This document shows, one piece after another, positions 7,603 to 16,519 of a stretch of DNA of 31,110 nt. The position numbers and the translations under genes were made by a program. Numbering within the stretch: position 1 is the first letter of the stretch; every line of letters starts with the position of its first letter. The notes under the pieces are model-generated. The model searched no databases and was not told the DNA's origin. It saw nothing but the letters and a program-made list of their open reading frames with translations. Source of the stretch: Candidatus Eiseniibacteriota bacterium (GTDB lineage Bacteria; Eisenbacteria; RBG-16-71-46; JAFGJU01); NCBI GenBank assembly GCA_016928935.1, contig JAFGJU010000089.1, positions 1-31,110 of the forward strand, given 5' to 3'.

Positions 7603-7684
7603 TGTTCCTCTCCCTGATTCCACGTTTGTGTTCCGGCCGTCCGGCGTCCGTCGCGCCGGCGGGGCCCGCGACTCAGGCGCGGCC

Positions 7685-7713
7685 AGAATAGCCCATGACG
7701 GGCGCGGCTTCAA
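7685..7713 (-). promoter_or_regulatory. Putative sigma-70 promoter of the amidase gene
   Basis: Read on the minus strand, TTGAAG (complement of 7708-7713) is separated by exactly 17 bases from TATTCT (complement of 7685-7690). Each box matches 4 of 6 consensus bases. Transcription would start near 7678, about 75 bases before the amidase start codon. Its position upstream of ATG 7602 supports that start over the longer open frame. Confidence 0.35.
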
Positions 7714-7784
7714 GTCATTCGCTCTGGCGTTCTCCGGCGCAACCCGGGGTTTCCCCTCGGGCTTACGATATCTGGTAAAATGGC

Positions 7785-7813
7785 TTGACCGCTTACACCA
7801 CATTTGGTAGTTT
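7785..7813 (+). promoter_or_regulatory. Weak candidate promoter for the selA operon
   Basis: TTGACC (7785-7790) lies 17 bases before TAGTTT (7808-7813). The -35 box is good and the -10 box poor. The surrounding AT-richer stretch also holds two copies of GTAAAATGG (7775-7783 and 7820-7828). A promoter for selA is expected in this divergent gap, but the exact boxes are uncertain. Confidence 0.25.
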
Positions 7814-7857
7814 GCGCTAGTAAAATGGGGTCGGTGTCGTAGCAATAGGTATCGCAA

Positions 7858-9267
7858 GTGGATACGGGAGAGATGCTGAGAAAACTGCCTTCGGTGGAGG
7901 CGGTCCTTCAGAGCGAGTTGATCGCTGCCCTCACGGACAGGTACAGCCGCCCGCTGGTCGTGTCCGCAGTGCGGGAGGCGGTGGCGGGGGAGAGAAACCG
8001 CATCATGGAGGGCGGGCGGACGGAAGTGTCGTCTACGGCCGAGATCGCCGGGCTCGTCACAGAAATACTAGAGGCCAAGATGAGGAGAAGCATGAGGCGG
8101 GTCGTCAACGCGACCGGCGTCGTGCTCCACACCAACCTGGGCAGGGCCCTGCTCGCCGCCTCGGCGGTGGAAGCGCTCGCGGAAGCGGCGACCCACTACA
8201 CAAACCTGGAATACGACTTGGCGAGGGGAAAGAGGTCCACGCGCGAGATCCACGTGGAGAGGCTCGTTCGAGACCTGACCGGGGCCGAGGCCTGCCACGT
8301 GGTCAACAACAACGCGGGCGCGGTGCTCCTGGCCCTGAATTCGCTGGCGGAGGGCAGAGAGGTCGTGGTGTCCAGGGGTGAGCTGGTCGAGATCGGAGGG
8401 TCGTTCCGGCTGCCAGAGGTGATGGCGAAGAGCGGCTCCAAGCTGGTGGAGGTGGGCACGACAAACCGCACGACCGCTCGCGACTACGAGCAGGCGATAG
8501 GGAAAGACACGGCCGTGCTGCTGAAAGTCCACAAGAGCAACTTCAAGATGACCGGCTTCGTGTCCGAGGTCTCGCTGGAGGAGCTTGTCGAGATGGGCCG
8601 TCGCAAGAAGGTCCTGGTGATGGAAGACCTGGGAAGCGGCGCCATGATCGATTTCAGTCTGCTGGGTCTTCCGGGCGAACCGGTCGTGGCGGACAGAGTC
8701 GCGCTGGGCGTGAGCGCAGTGACGTTCAGCTGCGATAAGCTGCTCGGCGGGCCACAGGCCGGACTCATCGTGGGAGAGAAGGGGCCCGTGAAGAGGATGA
8801 AGGAGAACCCGTTGAGCAGAGCCCTCAGAGTGGACAAGCTGTCGATGGCCGCGCTCGAGGCCACACTCCTCGAGATCCTCAGCGGCCCGCGTGTCAGACA
8901 GACGATGCCGTCGGTCCGAATGATAGCCGAGACCGCGGAAGAAGTCAGGAAGAGGTCGGAATCGCTGGTGGGGCGGTTGGGCCCGGTGTCGGACGCACTG
9001 TCGGTCACGATAGTGGAAGGGATTTCGCAGGTGGGCGGCGGTGCGCTTCCAGGAGCGGATTTGAAGACTTGGCTCATCTCGGTGACCAGCGCGTCGCTGG
9101 ACGAGAACGCAATCGAGTCTGCCCTGCGGGAAGGTCCGGTGCCCGTCGTCGCGAGGATAGGAAAGGGCGCGGTGTACTTGGACCTGAGGACGGTGCTGAC
9201 GGAGGAGGAACCGGTGGTCGTGGACGCCCTCAGGCGCGTGGCGGATGTGGCGCGGAGAAAGAGATAG
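7858..9267 (+). CDS. selA: L-seryl-tRNA(Sec) selenium transferase (selenocysteine synthase)
   Basis: SelA is a PLP enzyme that converts seryl-tRNA(Sec) to selenocysteinyl-tRNA(Sec) using selenophosphate. The 469-residue protein has the family length. It shows the N-terminal LPSVEAVL segment, RRVVNATGVVLHTNLGRA at about 80-97, the HVVNNNAGAVLLAL segment, VGTTNRT, and the PLP-lysine motif CDKLLGGPQAG with K294 (K295 in E. coli). The start is GTG at 7858 with only a weak AGG upstream. No selB, selC, selD or selenoprotein gene is visible in the window, so the partners must lie elsewhere. The next gene starts immediately after the stop (TAGATG). Confidence 0.96.
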   Translation: MDTGEMLRKLPSVEAVLQSELIAALTDRYSRPLVVSAVREAVAGERNRIMEGGRTEVSSTAEIAGLVTEILEAKMRRSMRRVVNATGVVLHTNLGRALLAASAVEALAEAATHYTNLEYDLARGKRSTREIHVERLVRDLTGAEACHVVNNNAGAVLLALNSLAEGREVVVSRGELVEIGGSFRLPEVMAKSGSKLVEVGTTNRTTARDYEQAIGKDTAVLLKVHKSNFKMTGFVSEVSLEELVEMGRRKKVLVMEDLGSGAMIDFSLLGLPGEPVVADRVALGVSAVTFSCDKLLGGPQAGLIVGEKGPVKRMKENPLSRALRVDKLSMAALEATLLEILSGPRVRQTMPSVRMIAETAEEVRKRSESLVGRLGPVSDALSVTIVEGISQVGGGALPGADLKTWLISVTSASLDENAIESALREGPVPVVARIGKGAVYLDLRTVLTEEEPVVVDALRRVADVARRKR

Positions 9268-10944
9268 ATGGACGCACAAGGGAAGAACCCCGGAAGCGCT
9301 TCTCTCCCCGAGTCTGGCGCGTCGCGGAAACAGCACGTCGCGGGGTCTGAGTCCTACGCCGGCGCCGGACAGATGGCGGACGACCTCGGGATTGGCCTGC
9401 TCGCAGAGCTGCGCTACCAGACTCCCGGCCCGCGTTGGGAAGAAGACCTGTCGCTGCTGTCGGAGACTGGTTGGGTGAGCCAGTGTGAAGAGCTGGTTCG
9501 AGGACTGGTGCTGCTGCGCGAGGTCTCACCGCTGGACGTGGTGGCCGTGTGCGCTCTGACGGACGGGGTGCCGATAAAACCGTTCCTTTATTCGCTGGGA
9601 ATGGCCGTCCGCAAGGTTCTGCAGAGAGTCGTCCTGATGGACTGCGACCTGAGGACTCCCTGGCCTCTCGGGACCGAAGACAAACGGGAGGTGGAGGGAT
9701 TCATAGACATGGTCAAGCACGGATGTTCGTTCTTCACGGTCTCCCGCGAGACGGACGTCTCGGGCCTGTACGTGATCGGCGCCGGCTCACATCCCGTGCT
9801 GTCCGAGGGAGAGCTTGTCGGCAAGGACCTGGAGAGGGCGTTCAACTCGCTCAGGACGAAATCCGACTTGACGTTCGCCAGGGTGCCTCCGTTTCTGCCG
9901 GGCAGGAAGGTGAACCCGGTGCTGGGGTGCGTGGACGCCGTGCTCGTCTGCGCGAGCAGGCCCTCCGCGAGGAAGTCCGAAATGGCGGACGGCTACGCGC
10001 GGCTGTGGGAGTCGGACGTGCCGATTCTGGGCGTGGTCAACTTCGAACCGAAGGACTTCGAGGAGAGGACGACCGTAGTGCTCAGCCTGGCTTCTCACTC
10101 CAGCGAGGCCGCGGATGCTCTGGACGCTGGTCCCGGAGGCGGGCCGGACACGACGGCGAAGGCCGGAGCCGCAGTTGAACCCGGCGCGGGCGACGCGGCC
10201 CCGGAAAGGATAGAGTTGGAGCATACGCCCGAATGCGGGCCGCTCCTGCCGCCGGGCGACGAAGAGGTCGACTCAGGGAGAATGTCCGGCGCGACGCCCG
10301 GTGAGGAGCTCGGAGCCGGAACCGGCTGGGCCGCCCCGGCGGGCCTCGCGGGCGCGGGCGAGCCCGCGCGTCGGGCCGTGAGGCGCCCGTGGAGCCGCGT
10401 GCGTTCCGCGGAAGAACGCTTCCTCGAAAGGGAGCTCTTCGGACGGAGGAGGATATCCTCCAGGCTGGCTCTACTGATAGGGCTGCCGGTTGTCCTGGCG
10501 GCCCTGGTCGTGACGGCCGTCCTCTCGCCGAGAATCGGCCGGCCCCGGGTCGAGCCGGTGGACAGCGACATGATGCGGTCCATACTCCTGCCCGGTTCCG
10601 ACGGGGTCGTAGGAACGGGCGAGGTGCAGACCGCGGGGGTGGCCGTGCCGTCGCTTCCGGGCGCAGGAGACTCGGCCGCACAGGTTCTGGCGGTCGCCTC
10701 GTACTACGTGCACGTGAGCTCTCACAAGATGTACCAGAGCGCCTTGGAAGATTCGGCCAGAGTGGCGGGGGCGGGCTTTCGCGCTTCGGTGCAGTTGGTT
10801 CGGCTGAGCGAGCTGGGCCGTTGGCACAGAGTCCTGGCGGGTCCGTTTCATACCGCGGAGGCGGCGCAGGCGGCGGCGGCCAGGATACAGCCGATGGGTC
10901 TCGCCAAGCAGGTCAGGATAATCCAAGAAGGAGTGAGCGAGTAA
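9268..10944 (+). CDS. Degenerate BY-kinase/ParA-like domain fused to a TM helix and SPOR domain
   Basis: I do not recognise a named homologue. The 558-residue protein has three parts. Residues about 85-280 follow the order of bacterial tyrosine-kinase (CpsD/Wzc) P-loop domains: a strand then LTDGVPIKP (97-105) where the Walker A loop should be, VVLMDCDLRTP (121-131) resembling Walker A', GLYVIGAGSHP, FARVPPFLPG resembling the D-TPP Walker B, CVDAVLVCASR, and VPILGVVN. The P-loop glycines and GK[ST] are missing, so ATP hydrolysis is unlikely. A Pro/Ala/Gly/Glu-rich linker (about 280-395) leads to a TM helix (about 398-420). A SPOR domain (about 476-552) follows, normally binding denuded peptidoglycan at septa. 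ATG 9268 abuts the selA stop, and smc abuts its end. Confidence 0.75.
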   Translation: MDAQGKNPGSASLPESGASRKQHVAGSESYAGAGQMADDLGIGLLAELRYQTPGPRWEEDLSLLSETGWVSQCEELVRGLVLLREVSPLDVVAVCALTDGVPIKPFLYSLGMAVRKVLQRVVLMDCDLRTPWPLGTEDKREVEGFIDMVKHGCSFFTVSRETDVSGLYVIGAGSHPVLSEGELVGKDLERAFNSLRTKSDLTFARVPPFLPGRKVNPVLGCVDAVLVCASRPSARKSEMADGYARLWESDVPILGVVNFEPKDFEERTTVVLSLASHSSEAADALDAGPGGGPDTTAKAGAAVEPGAGDAAPERIELEHTPECGPLLPPGDEEVDSGRMSGATPGEELGAGTGWAAPAGLAGAGEPARRAVRRPWSRVRSAEERFLERELFGRRRISSRLALLIGLPVVLAALVVTAVLSPRIGRPRVEPVDSDMMRSILLPGSDGVVGTGEVQTAGVAVPSLPGAGDSAAQVLAVASYYVHVSSHKMYQSALEDSARVAGAGFRASVQLVRLSELGRWHRVLAGPFHTAEAAQAAAARIQPMGLAKQVRIIQEGVSE

Positions 10945-13900
10945 ATGCTTCTCAAGAAATTGGAACTTCTGGGCTTCAAGTCTTTCCCTGAGAAGCTGAA
11001 GATCGAGTTCGGTCCCGGCATCACGTGCATCGTGGGGCCGAACGGATGCGGCAAGACGAACATAGCCGACGCCATAAGGTGGGTGTTGGGAGAGCAGAGC
11101 GCCAAGGCGCTGCGCGGCGGCAGCATGGGCGACGTGATATTCAACGGCACCGCCAGGCGCAAGGCGGTCGGGATGGCGGACGTAACCCTCACGTTTTCCA
11201 ACTCCGGAACGGTGCTCCCTCATGGCTACGAGGACACCAGCATCAACAGGAGGCTCTACCGCGACGGCGTGAGCGAGTACTCCCTGAACAAGACTCCCTG
11301 CCGGCTCAAGGACATAAGGGACACCTTCTTCGACACGGGCGTGGGTTCGCACGCCTACTCGCTCATCGAGCAGGAAATGGTGGACAACGTCCTCAACGAC
11401 CAGGGTGGGCAGCGAAGACTGCTGTTCGAGGAGGCGGCGGGCATCACAAAATACAAAGTACGGAAACGTGAGGCCCTGCTCAAGCTGGACGCGACCGAAA
11501 GCGACCTGGTCAGACTGAACGACATACTGACGGAAATAGAGCGCGAGGCCAACTCCCTGCGCAGGCAGATAGCGAAGGCGAGGAGGTTCAAGAGACTGGA
11601 GGACGAGGTTAGGACCCTGGACTTGTCGCTGGGCTGGCTGGCCTACAAGGGTCACGACGAACAGGTCGGCCTGACCTCGGCGCAGCTCGAGGCGTGGCAG
11701 GCGAAGAGGGAAGAGGCCGTGACGTCGACCAGGTCCGTGGAGGCCGACATCGAGCGGTCCAAGCTGGTCATGCTGGAGGAAGAGAAGGGACTCAGCGCGG
11801 CGGCCGAGGTCCTGGCGGAGGTGGAGGAGCTCCGGGCGGGCGTGGGGGACCAGATTCTCGTGTTGAACGAGCGAAGGCAGGCGCTGAACTCGAAGTGCGC
11901 GGAGCTGAGGGACGACATCCAGCAAGTCCAGGAGAGGATAAAGGCGGGCGTCGCGCAGGCCGAGGAGACCTCCTCCGAGCTGGACGCCGTCCAGGCGGCT
12001 CTCGTGGACAAGGAGCGGCTCGTAAAAGAGAGAGAAAAGGACATCACGCTGAAGGACCTCCAGCTTGCCGGCGTCAGAAACGAGCTGGAGTCCCTCAAGG
12101 AGCGTCTGGACAAGGCGCGCGGCCAGGAGACGCAGCGCGCCGCAAAGCTGGACGAAATCTCTTCGCTGCGCGGAGAGTTGGAGCGGCAGACGGCCGCGGT
12201 TGCGGAAGAGGAAGGGTTCCTGTCCGGCAGGCTTTCGGAGCTCAAGAGGATTCAGGGTGAGGCGGAGGGCGAGGCGTCGTCGTGGCGACTGGAGCTGAGC
12301 CGGCTGGAGTCACAGATCGCGGAGAACGACGGCGGGAAGCAGTCGCTCGAGAGGGACACGGCGGAGGCGTCCGGGAGCGAATCCGCCCTGTCGGGCGAAG
12401 CGCAGAAGCTGGGCGGGCTCCTCGCGGCCCTGGAGCGCACGGCCATGGACCACGACGGCAGACGCGAAGTCATGAGGCGCGTGCTGAGGGAATCCTCCGC
12501 CAAAGTCGTGGGCATTCTGGAGGACCTCGTGAGGGTGCCGCCGGAGCTGTGCGCGGCCTTCGACGCCATGCTGTACGAATACGGCCCCGTCGTGATTGCG
12601 GCAGACCGCGATTCGGCCGAGAATTGTTTCGAGGCCTTGAGGGAGACTTTCCCCGGCAGGTTCAGCGTTCTCGTGCCGGGTCCCGAACGGTACCCGGGAG
12701 CGCGGGTGGTGCCGGAAGCGGACTCGGCCGGGCTGGGAGTGCTGGGCGAGGCCGCGGGGTTTGTAGAATGTCCGGAGGAGCTCAAGTCGGCGCTCGCCGC
12801 ACTGCTGTCCGGGTCTCTCCTGGTGGAGAAGGTCCGTGACATCGGCGGGGTGCCCGGGCGCGGCGCGGCAGAGGTCAGGTTCGTGAGCCGCGACGGCGGC
12901 ACGATGCTCAGGGGCAACTTGCTCACAGGGGGAAGGCCGGCCGAGCCGGGAACCCTGGAGGTCCAGAGCGAGCTGACCAATCGCAGGGCCGAGCTGGAGG
13001 CGGTCCGCGCCTCCCTGGCAGAGTCGAGGCGGACCCTTGCGCAGCTCGCGGCGGAAAAGGCGCGGCTGGACGAGGTCGGCAGAGACCTTCTGGCGAAGTC
13101 GAGCGAGGCGCGCGAGGCGTTGTCCTCCAGGGAGAAGAGGGTCTCAGCGTCCGCGGCCGAAGTCTCACTGACGGAGGCGCGACTGGCTTCACTCGACACG
13201 AGCAGGAGAGAGCTCGACCATCGGACGGCAAAGCTCTCGGGTGACCTGAGCGGTCTGGAGGAGGAGCTGGCCGGGCTCAGGAGCTCGCTCTCTCCCATGG
13301 CGGAGGAGTTCGACAGACAGTCCGCCGTCGTGCGCGCCCTGGAAGAGGACAGGGAGACGGCGATCGCGCAGTTGAGCGAGCTCAGGATGTCGGAAGTTAG
13401 GGAATTCTCCAGGAAGAACGGCCTGATGTCCCTGTTGAGGAGGCTCGAGGAAGAGAGGGCTCTGCTGGAGGCCGAGGTCTCCCGCAAGAGCCGGGCCCTC
13501 TCGGAGTCCAGTGCCCAGCTCGAAGGCAGCGGAGCCGAGCTCGCCCGCCTGGAAGAGGAAGCCGGAAAGCTGGACGAGACCCAGGCCGAAAGGCAGGCCG
13601 CGCTGGAGCTGGCCAAGTCGGCGTACGGCTCGGCCAGGGCGCAGATAGAGGGCCTCGAGGTCAAGCTGAAGGCGCTAAGAAAGGAGCAGGACGAGATCTC
13701 CGAGCGCGTGCATTCGCTCGAAATGGACCTGACGAGACAGAGAATCGAGCGCGAGGGCGAGTTGCGAAGGATACATTCGGACTACGGTGTGGACCTGACT
13801 GCCGAGTCCGTGACCATTCCCGAGGGGTTTGAGCCGGATGAGGCGCGGCAGAGGCTGGAGCGCCTCAGGCAGGTCGTGAGGGGACTGGGTCCGGTGAACC

Positions 13901-14538
13901 TCCTGGCTCTGGAGGAGTACGAAAAGCGAAAGGAGCGCCTGGAGTTCATACAGAACCAGAGGGACGACTTGCTCCAGGCGAAGGGCTCGCTTCTCGAGGT
14001 GATACAGAAGATCAACGAGAAGGCGTCCGAGATGTTCATGCAGACCTTCAACAGCGTGCAAGAGAAGTTCCAGGAAACCTTCACGACCCTGTTCGAGGGC
14101 GGCGCGGCTGAGATGCGCCTCGTCGGAGACGACCCGCTGGAGGCTGGAATAGAGATCGTGGCGAGACCCAAGGGAAAGACGCTGCAGGGGCTGAACCTCC
14201 TGTCAGGCGGCGAGAAGGCGCTGACCGTGATAGCGCTCCTGTTCGCCGTCTACCTCGTGAAGCCCAGCCCCTTCTGCATGTTGGACGAAGTAGACGCGCC
14301 GCTGGACGACGCGAACATAGACCGTTTCCTCAGGATGTTGAAGAGGTTTGACGACAGGACCCAGTTCATCGTCATCACTCACAACAAGAAGACGATGGAA
14401 TCGGCGCACTGCCTGTACGGCGTGACGATGCAGGAGCCGGGCGTGTCCAAGGTGGTGTCGGTCAAGTTCAAGGGGAACGGCGACGCGCCCGGGAAGGCGC
14501 CGGCCCAGACGGAGGAAACGGTGGAGGTCGAGGCGTAG
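10945..14538 (+). CDS. smc: Chromosome segregation protein SMC
   Basis: SMC is the ATPase core of the bacterial condensin that organises and segregates chromosomes, working with ScpA and ScpB (not in this window). The 1197-residue protein is full length. The N-terminal ATPase half has Walker A GPNGCGKT at 31-38. Two long coiled-coil arms flank a hinge at about 510-665 with its Gly-rich end. The C-terminal half has the ABC signature LSGGEKA at 1086-1092 and Walker B FCMLDEVDAPLDD starting at 1110. ATG 10945 follows the preceding stop directly (TAAATG), with AAGAAGGAG upstream, so translation is coupled to the SPOR-domain gene. Confidence 0.97.
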   Translation: MLLKKLELLGFKSFPEKLKIEFGPGITCIVGPNGCGKTNIADAIRWVLGEQSAKALRGGSMGDVIFNGTARRKAVGMADVTLTFSNSGTVLPHGYEDTSINRRLYRDGVSEYSLNKTPCRLKDIRDTFFDTGVGSHAYSLIEQEMVDNVLNDQGGQRRLLFEEAAGITKYKVRKREALLKLDATESDLVRLNDILTEIEREANSLRRQIAKARRFKRLEDEVRTLDLSLGWLAYKGHDEQVGLTSAQLEAWQAKREEAVTSTRSVEADIERSKLVMLEEEKGLSAAAEVLAEVEELRAGVGDQILVLNERRQALNSKCAELRDDIQQVQERIKAGVAQAEETSSELDAVQAALVDKERLVKEREKDITLKDLQLAGVRNELESLKERLDKARGQETQRAAKLDEISSLRGELERQTAAVAEEEGFLSGRLSELKRIQGEAEGEASSWRLELSRLESQIAENDGGKQSLERDTAEASGSESALSGEAQKLGGLLAALERTAMDHDGRREVMRRVLRESSAKVVGILEDLVRVPPELCAAFDAMLYEYGPVVIAADRDSAENCFEALRETFPGRFSVLVPGPERYPGARVVPEADSAGLGVLGEAAGFVECPEELKSALAALLSGSLLVEKVRDIGGVPGRGAAEVRFVSRDGGTMLRGNLLTGGRPAEPGTLEVQSELTNRRAELEAVRASLAESRRTLAQLAAEKARLDEVGRDLLAKSSEAREALSSREKRVSASAAEVSLTEARLASLDTSRRELDHRTAKLSGDLSGLEEELAGLRSSLSPMAEEFDRQSAVVRALEEDRETAIAQLSELRMSEVREFSRKNGLMSLLRRLEEERALLEAEVSRKSRALSESSAQLEGSGAELARLEEEAGKLDETQAERQAALELAKSAYGSARAQIEGLEVKLKALRKEQDEISERVHSLEMDLTRQRIEREGELRRIHSDYGVDLTAESVTIPEGFEPDEARQRLERLRQVVRGLGPVNLLALEEYEKRKERLEFIQNQRDDLLQAKGSLLEVIQKINEKASEMFMQTFNSVQEKFQETFTTLFEGGAAEMRLVGDDPLEAGIEIVARPKGKTLQGLNLLSGGEKALTVIALLFAVYLVKPSPFCMLDEVDAPLDDANIDRFLRMLKRFDDRTQFIVITHNKKTMESAHCLYGVTMQEPGVSKVVSVKFKGNGDAPGKAPAQTEETVEVEA

Positions 14539-14576
14539 CCCCTTGCCTGGCTGCGCGCAATCTGGGACAATTGTGT

Positions 14577-14606
14577 CGGCAGGCTCGGGAGGGCCTGCCG
14601 ATTTCT
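14577..14606 (+). terminator. Possible intrinsic terminator after smc
   Basis: CGGCAGG (14577-14583) pairs with CCTGCCG (14594-14600) across a 10-base loop and is followed by ATTTCT. The stem is good but the T-run is poor. It sits 38 bases after the smc stop and 24 bases before ftsY, so read-through to ftsY is plausible. Confidence 0.45.
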
Positions 14607-14629
14607 GTGACGGGAAAGAGGTGTGAGAC

Positions 14630-15541
14630 ATGGCGGTGCTGGACAGGCTGAGAAGAGGCCTCGAGAAGACCAGGCGGACACTCGCGTCAGGCATCGGAAA
14701 GGCCCTTTCGCGAGAGGCGCCTTCCGAGAAGGCCCTGGCCGACCTGGAAGAACTCCTGCTGTCCACGGACGTGGGCGTCGCGACGGCTGAGCGCCTGGCT
14801 GAAAGCCTGCGCCGGTTTGCGGGAGAGGGGCCCGGGAAGTCCGGGTCCGAGCTCGTGTCCTTCATGAAGAGGGAGATCCTGGACCTGATGAGTAAGCCCA
14901 TGTCACGGCCCGGTCCCAAGGGCAGCCCGCACGTCGTGCTGGTGGTCGGGGTCAACGGTTCGGGCAAGACCACGACCATAGGCAAGCTTGCAAAGAGGCT
15001 GGCCGACGGCGGAGAGAGGGTGTTGATCGCCTGCTCGGACACCTTTCGGGCGGCGGCCGGAGAGCAGATGGACGTGTGGGCGCGCAGAGCCGGGGTGGAG
15101 ATGGTGCGGCAGAAGCCGGGAGCGGACCCCGCTGCCGTCGCCTACGACGGCGCCGAGGCCGGCCTGGCGCGCGGGTCCACCGTAGTGCTGGTGGACACTG
15201 CGGGCCGGCTCCACACGAAAGTCAACCTCATGGAAGAACTGAAGAAGATTCGCAAGGTGCTCGAGAGAAAAGTCCCCGGCGCGCCTCACGAGGTGCTCCT
15301 GGTCGTGGACGCCAGCACGGGGCAGAACGCTCTGGTGCAGGCCCGCGAGTTCGGGTCGTGCCTGGGAGTCACCGGGATCGTGCTCACGAAATTGGACGGG
15401 ACGGCCAAGGGAGGGGTGGTCGTCGCGATAGCCAGCCAGATGGACATTCCGGTCAAGTTCCTGGGAGTCGGAGAGGCTCTCGAAGACATCGTGGAGTTCG
15501 ACCCGGAGGAGTTCGTGGAGGCGCTCTTCTCGACGGACTAG
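14630..15541 (+). CDS. ftsY: Signal recognition particle receptor FtsY
   Basis: FtsY is the SRP-type GTPase that docks ribosome-SRP complexes at the membrane for cotranslational insertion. The 303-residue protein has a short N-domain (about 1-95) without the long acidic A-domain of E. coli. The G-domain follows, with G1 GVNGSGKT at 107-114, DTFRAAAGEQ at 137-146, DTAGR at 189-193, TKLDGTAKGG at 253-262 and the closing GVGEALEDIVEF. The AAGEQ motif and length favour FtsY over Ffh, and no M-domain is present. The smc-ftsY order is conserved in many bacteria. ATG 14630 has a modest GAAAGAGGTG upstream. Confidence 0.97.
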   Translation: MAVLDRLRRGLEKTRRTLASGIGKALSREAPSEKALADLEELLLSTDVGVATAERLAESLRRFAGEGPGKSGSELVSFMKREILDLMSKPMSRPGPKGSPHVVLVVGVNGSGKTTTIGKLAKRLADGGERVLIACSDTFRAAAGEQMDVWARRAGVEMVRQKPGADPAAVAYDGAEAGLARGSTVVLVDTAGRLHTKVNLMEELKKIRKVLERKVPGAPHEVLLVVDASTGQNALVQAREFGSCLGVTGIVLTKLDGTAKGGVVVAIASQMDIPVKFLGVGEALEDIVEFDPEEFVEALFSTD

Positions 15542-15610
15542 GGTTTCGCACGAGGCGCCGCGTGACTGGTGGGGCCGGGCGCGCGAGCCTCCTGACCCGG
15601 GGAGACGAAC

Positions 15611-16516
15611 GTGTTCAAGACCAAGACTTCGGCCGCGGCTCTATCCGTGACATCGAACGCGTTCTTGGTGGCCGCCAAGGTCGTGGTCGGGCTCATGACC
15701 GGCAGCATCAGCGTGCTGTCCGAGGCCGCTCACAGCGGCGTGGACCTGATTGCAGCGGTGATCGCCTGGGTCAGCGTGCGCGTGTCGTCCAGGCCGCCCG
15801 ACGAGGGGCATCCGTTCGGCCACGGCAAGTTCGAGAGCGTGAGTGCGACCGTCGAGGCCGCGCTCATATTCGTGGTGGCCGTCCTCATATTCAACGAGGC
15901 GGTGAGAGACCTCGTCCGCGGGCCCGAGATGAGGTCGTCGGACGTGGGCCTTGTCGTCATGGCGGTTTCGGCGATTGTGAACGTGTTTGTGTCGCGGCTG
16001 CTCTACCGGGTGGCGGCGGCCACGGACTCGGTCGCCCTCGAGGCGGACGCCAAACATCTGTCCGCCGACGTTTACACCTCCCTGGGTGTCTTTGCGGGGC
16101 TGGCCGCGGTCAAGGTGACCGGCCTGACTGTGCTCGACCCGGTAGTGGCCATACTGGTGGGCGCGCTCATAGTCAGGACTGCGTACTGCCTGACAGCGAG
16201 AACTCTGAAGGAGCTCTTGGACGCCGGGCTGCCCGAGCAGGAGAAGCGTAAGGTGGAGCTCATACTGTCGGAGCATCGCGGGGAGTTCGTCGGGTTCCAC
16301 AAGCTCAGGTGCAGAAAGTCCGGCGGCACTAGGCACATCGACATGCATCTGGTGGTTTGCAGAGACAAGACTGTGGGCGAGGCGCACGACCTGTGTGACC
16401 GCCTGGAATCCGACATCAAAAGCGCCATTCGGTCAGTGAGCCTGACGATCCACGTCGAGCCGTGCAAGATAGAGTCGGACAGGTGTCAAGAGGAGTGCCC
16501 CGAGAAGAGGGCCTGA
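15611..16516 (+). CDS. Cation diffusion facilitator metal efflux transporter
   Basis: A 301-residue CDF-family inner-membrane protein that exports divalent cations (zinc, iron, cobalt or manganese) by proton exchange. About six TM helices occupy the first 200 residues. The transport-site residues are H41/D45 in TM2 (SEAAHSGVDL) and H149/D153 in TM5 (DAKHLSADVYTS), an HD-HD site often associated with zinc. The HPFGHGKFE motif is at 67-75. The cytoplasmic dimerisation domain runs from about 210 to 290 and ends in a Cys-containing tail. The start is GTG at 15611 with GGGGAGA upstream. Only 3 bases separate its stop from the stop of the convergent membrane-protein gene. The exact metal cannot be read from sequence. 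Confidence 0.93.
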   Translation: MFKTKTSAAALSVTSNAFLVAAKVVVGLMTGSISVLSEAAHSGVDLIAAVIAWVSVRVSSRPPDEGHPFGHGKFESVSATVEAALIFVVAVLIFNEAVRDLVRGPEMRSSDVGLVVMAVSAIVNVFVSRLLYRVAAATDSVALEADAKHLSADVYTSLGVFAGLAAVKVTGLTVLDPVVAILVGALIVRTAYCLTARTLKELLDAGLPEQEKRKVELILSEHRGEFVGFHKLRCRKSGGTRHIDMHLVVCRDKTVGEAHDLCDRLESDIKSAIRSVSLTIHVEPCKIESDRCQEECPEKRA

Positions 16517-16519
16517 GAG

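Noticed and set aside
7603..7857. N-terminal extension of the amidase frame
   Set aside because: It would bury the lipoprotein-like signal in the middle of the protein and reads like low-quality Arg/Pro-rich sequence. ATG 7602 has a good ribosome binding site.
12252..13664. 470-codon minus-strand frame inside smc, very rich in Ser
   Set aside because: It is the antisense shadow of the smc coiled coil. Ser/Ala bias mirrors Glu/Arg codons of the real gene, and there is no ribosome binding site or motif.
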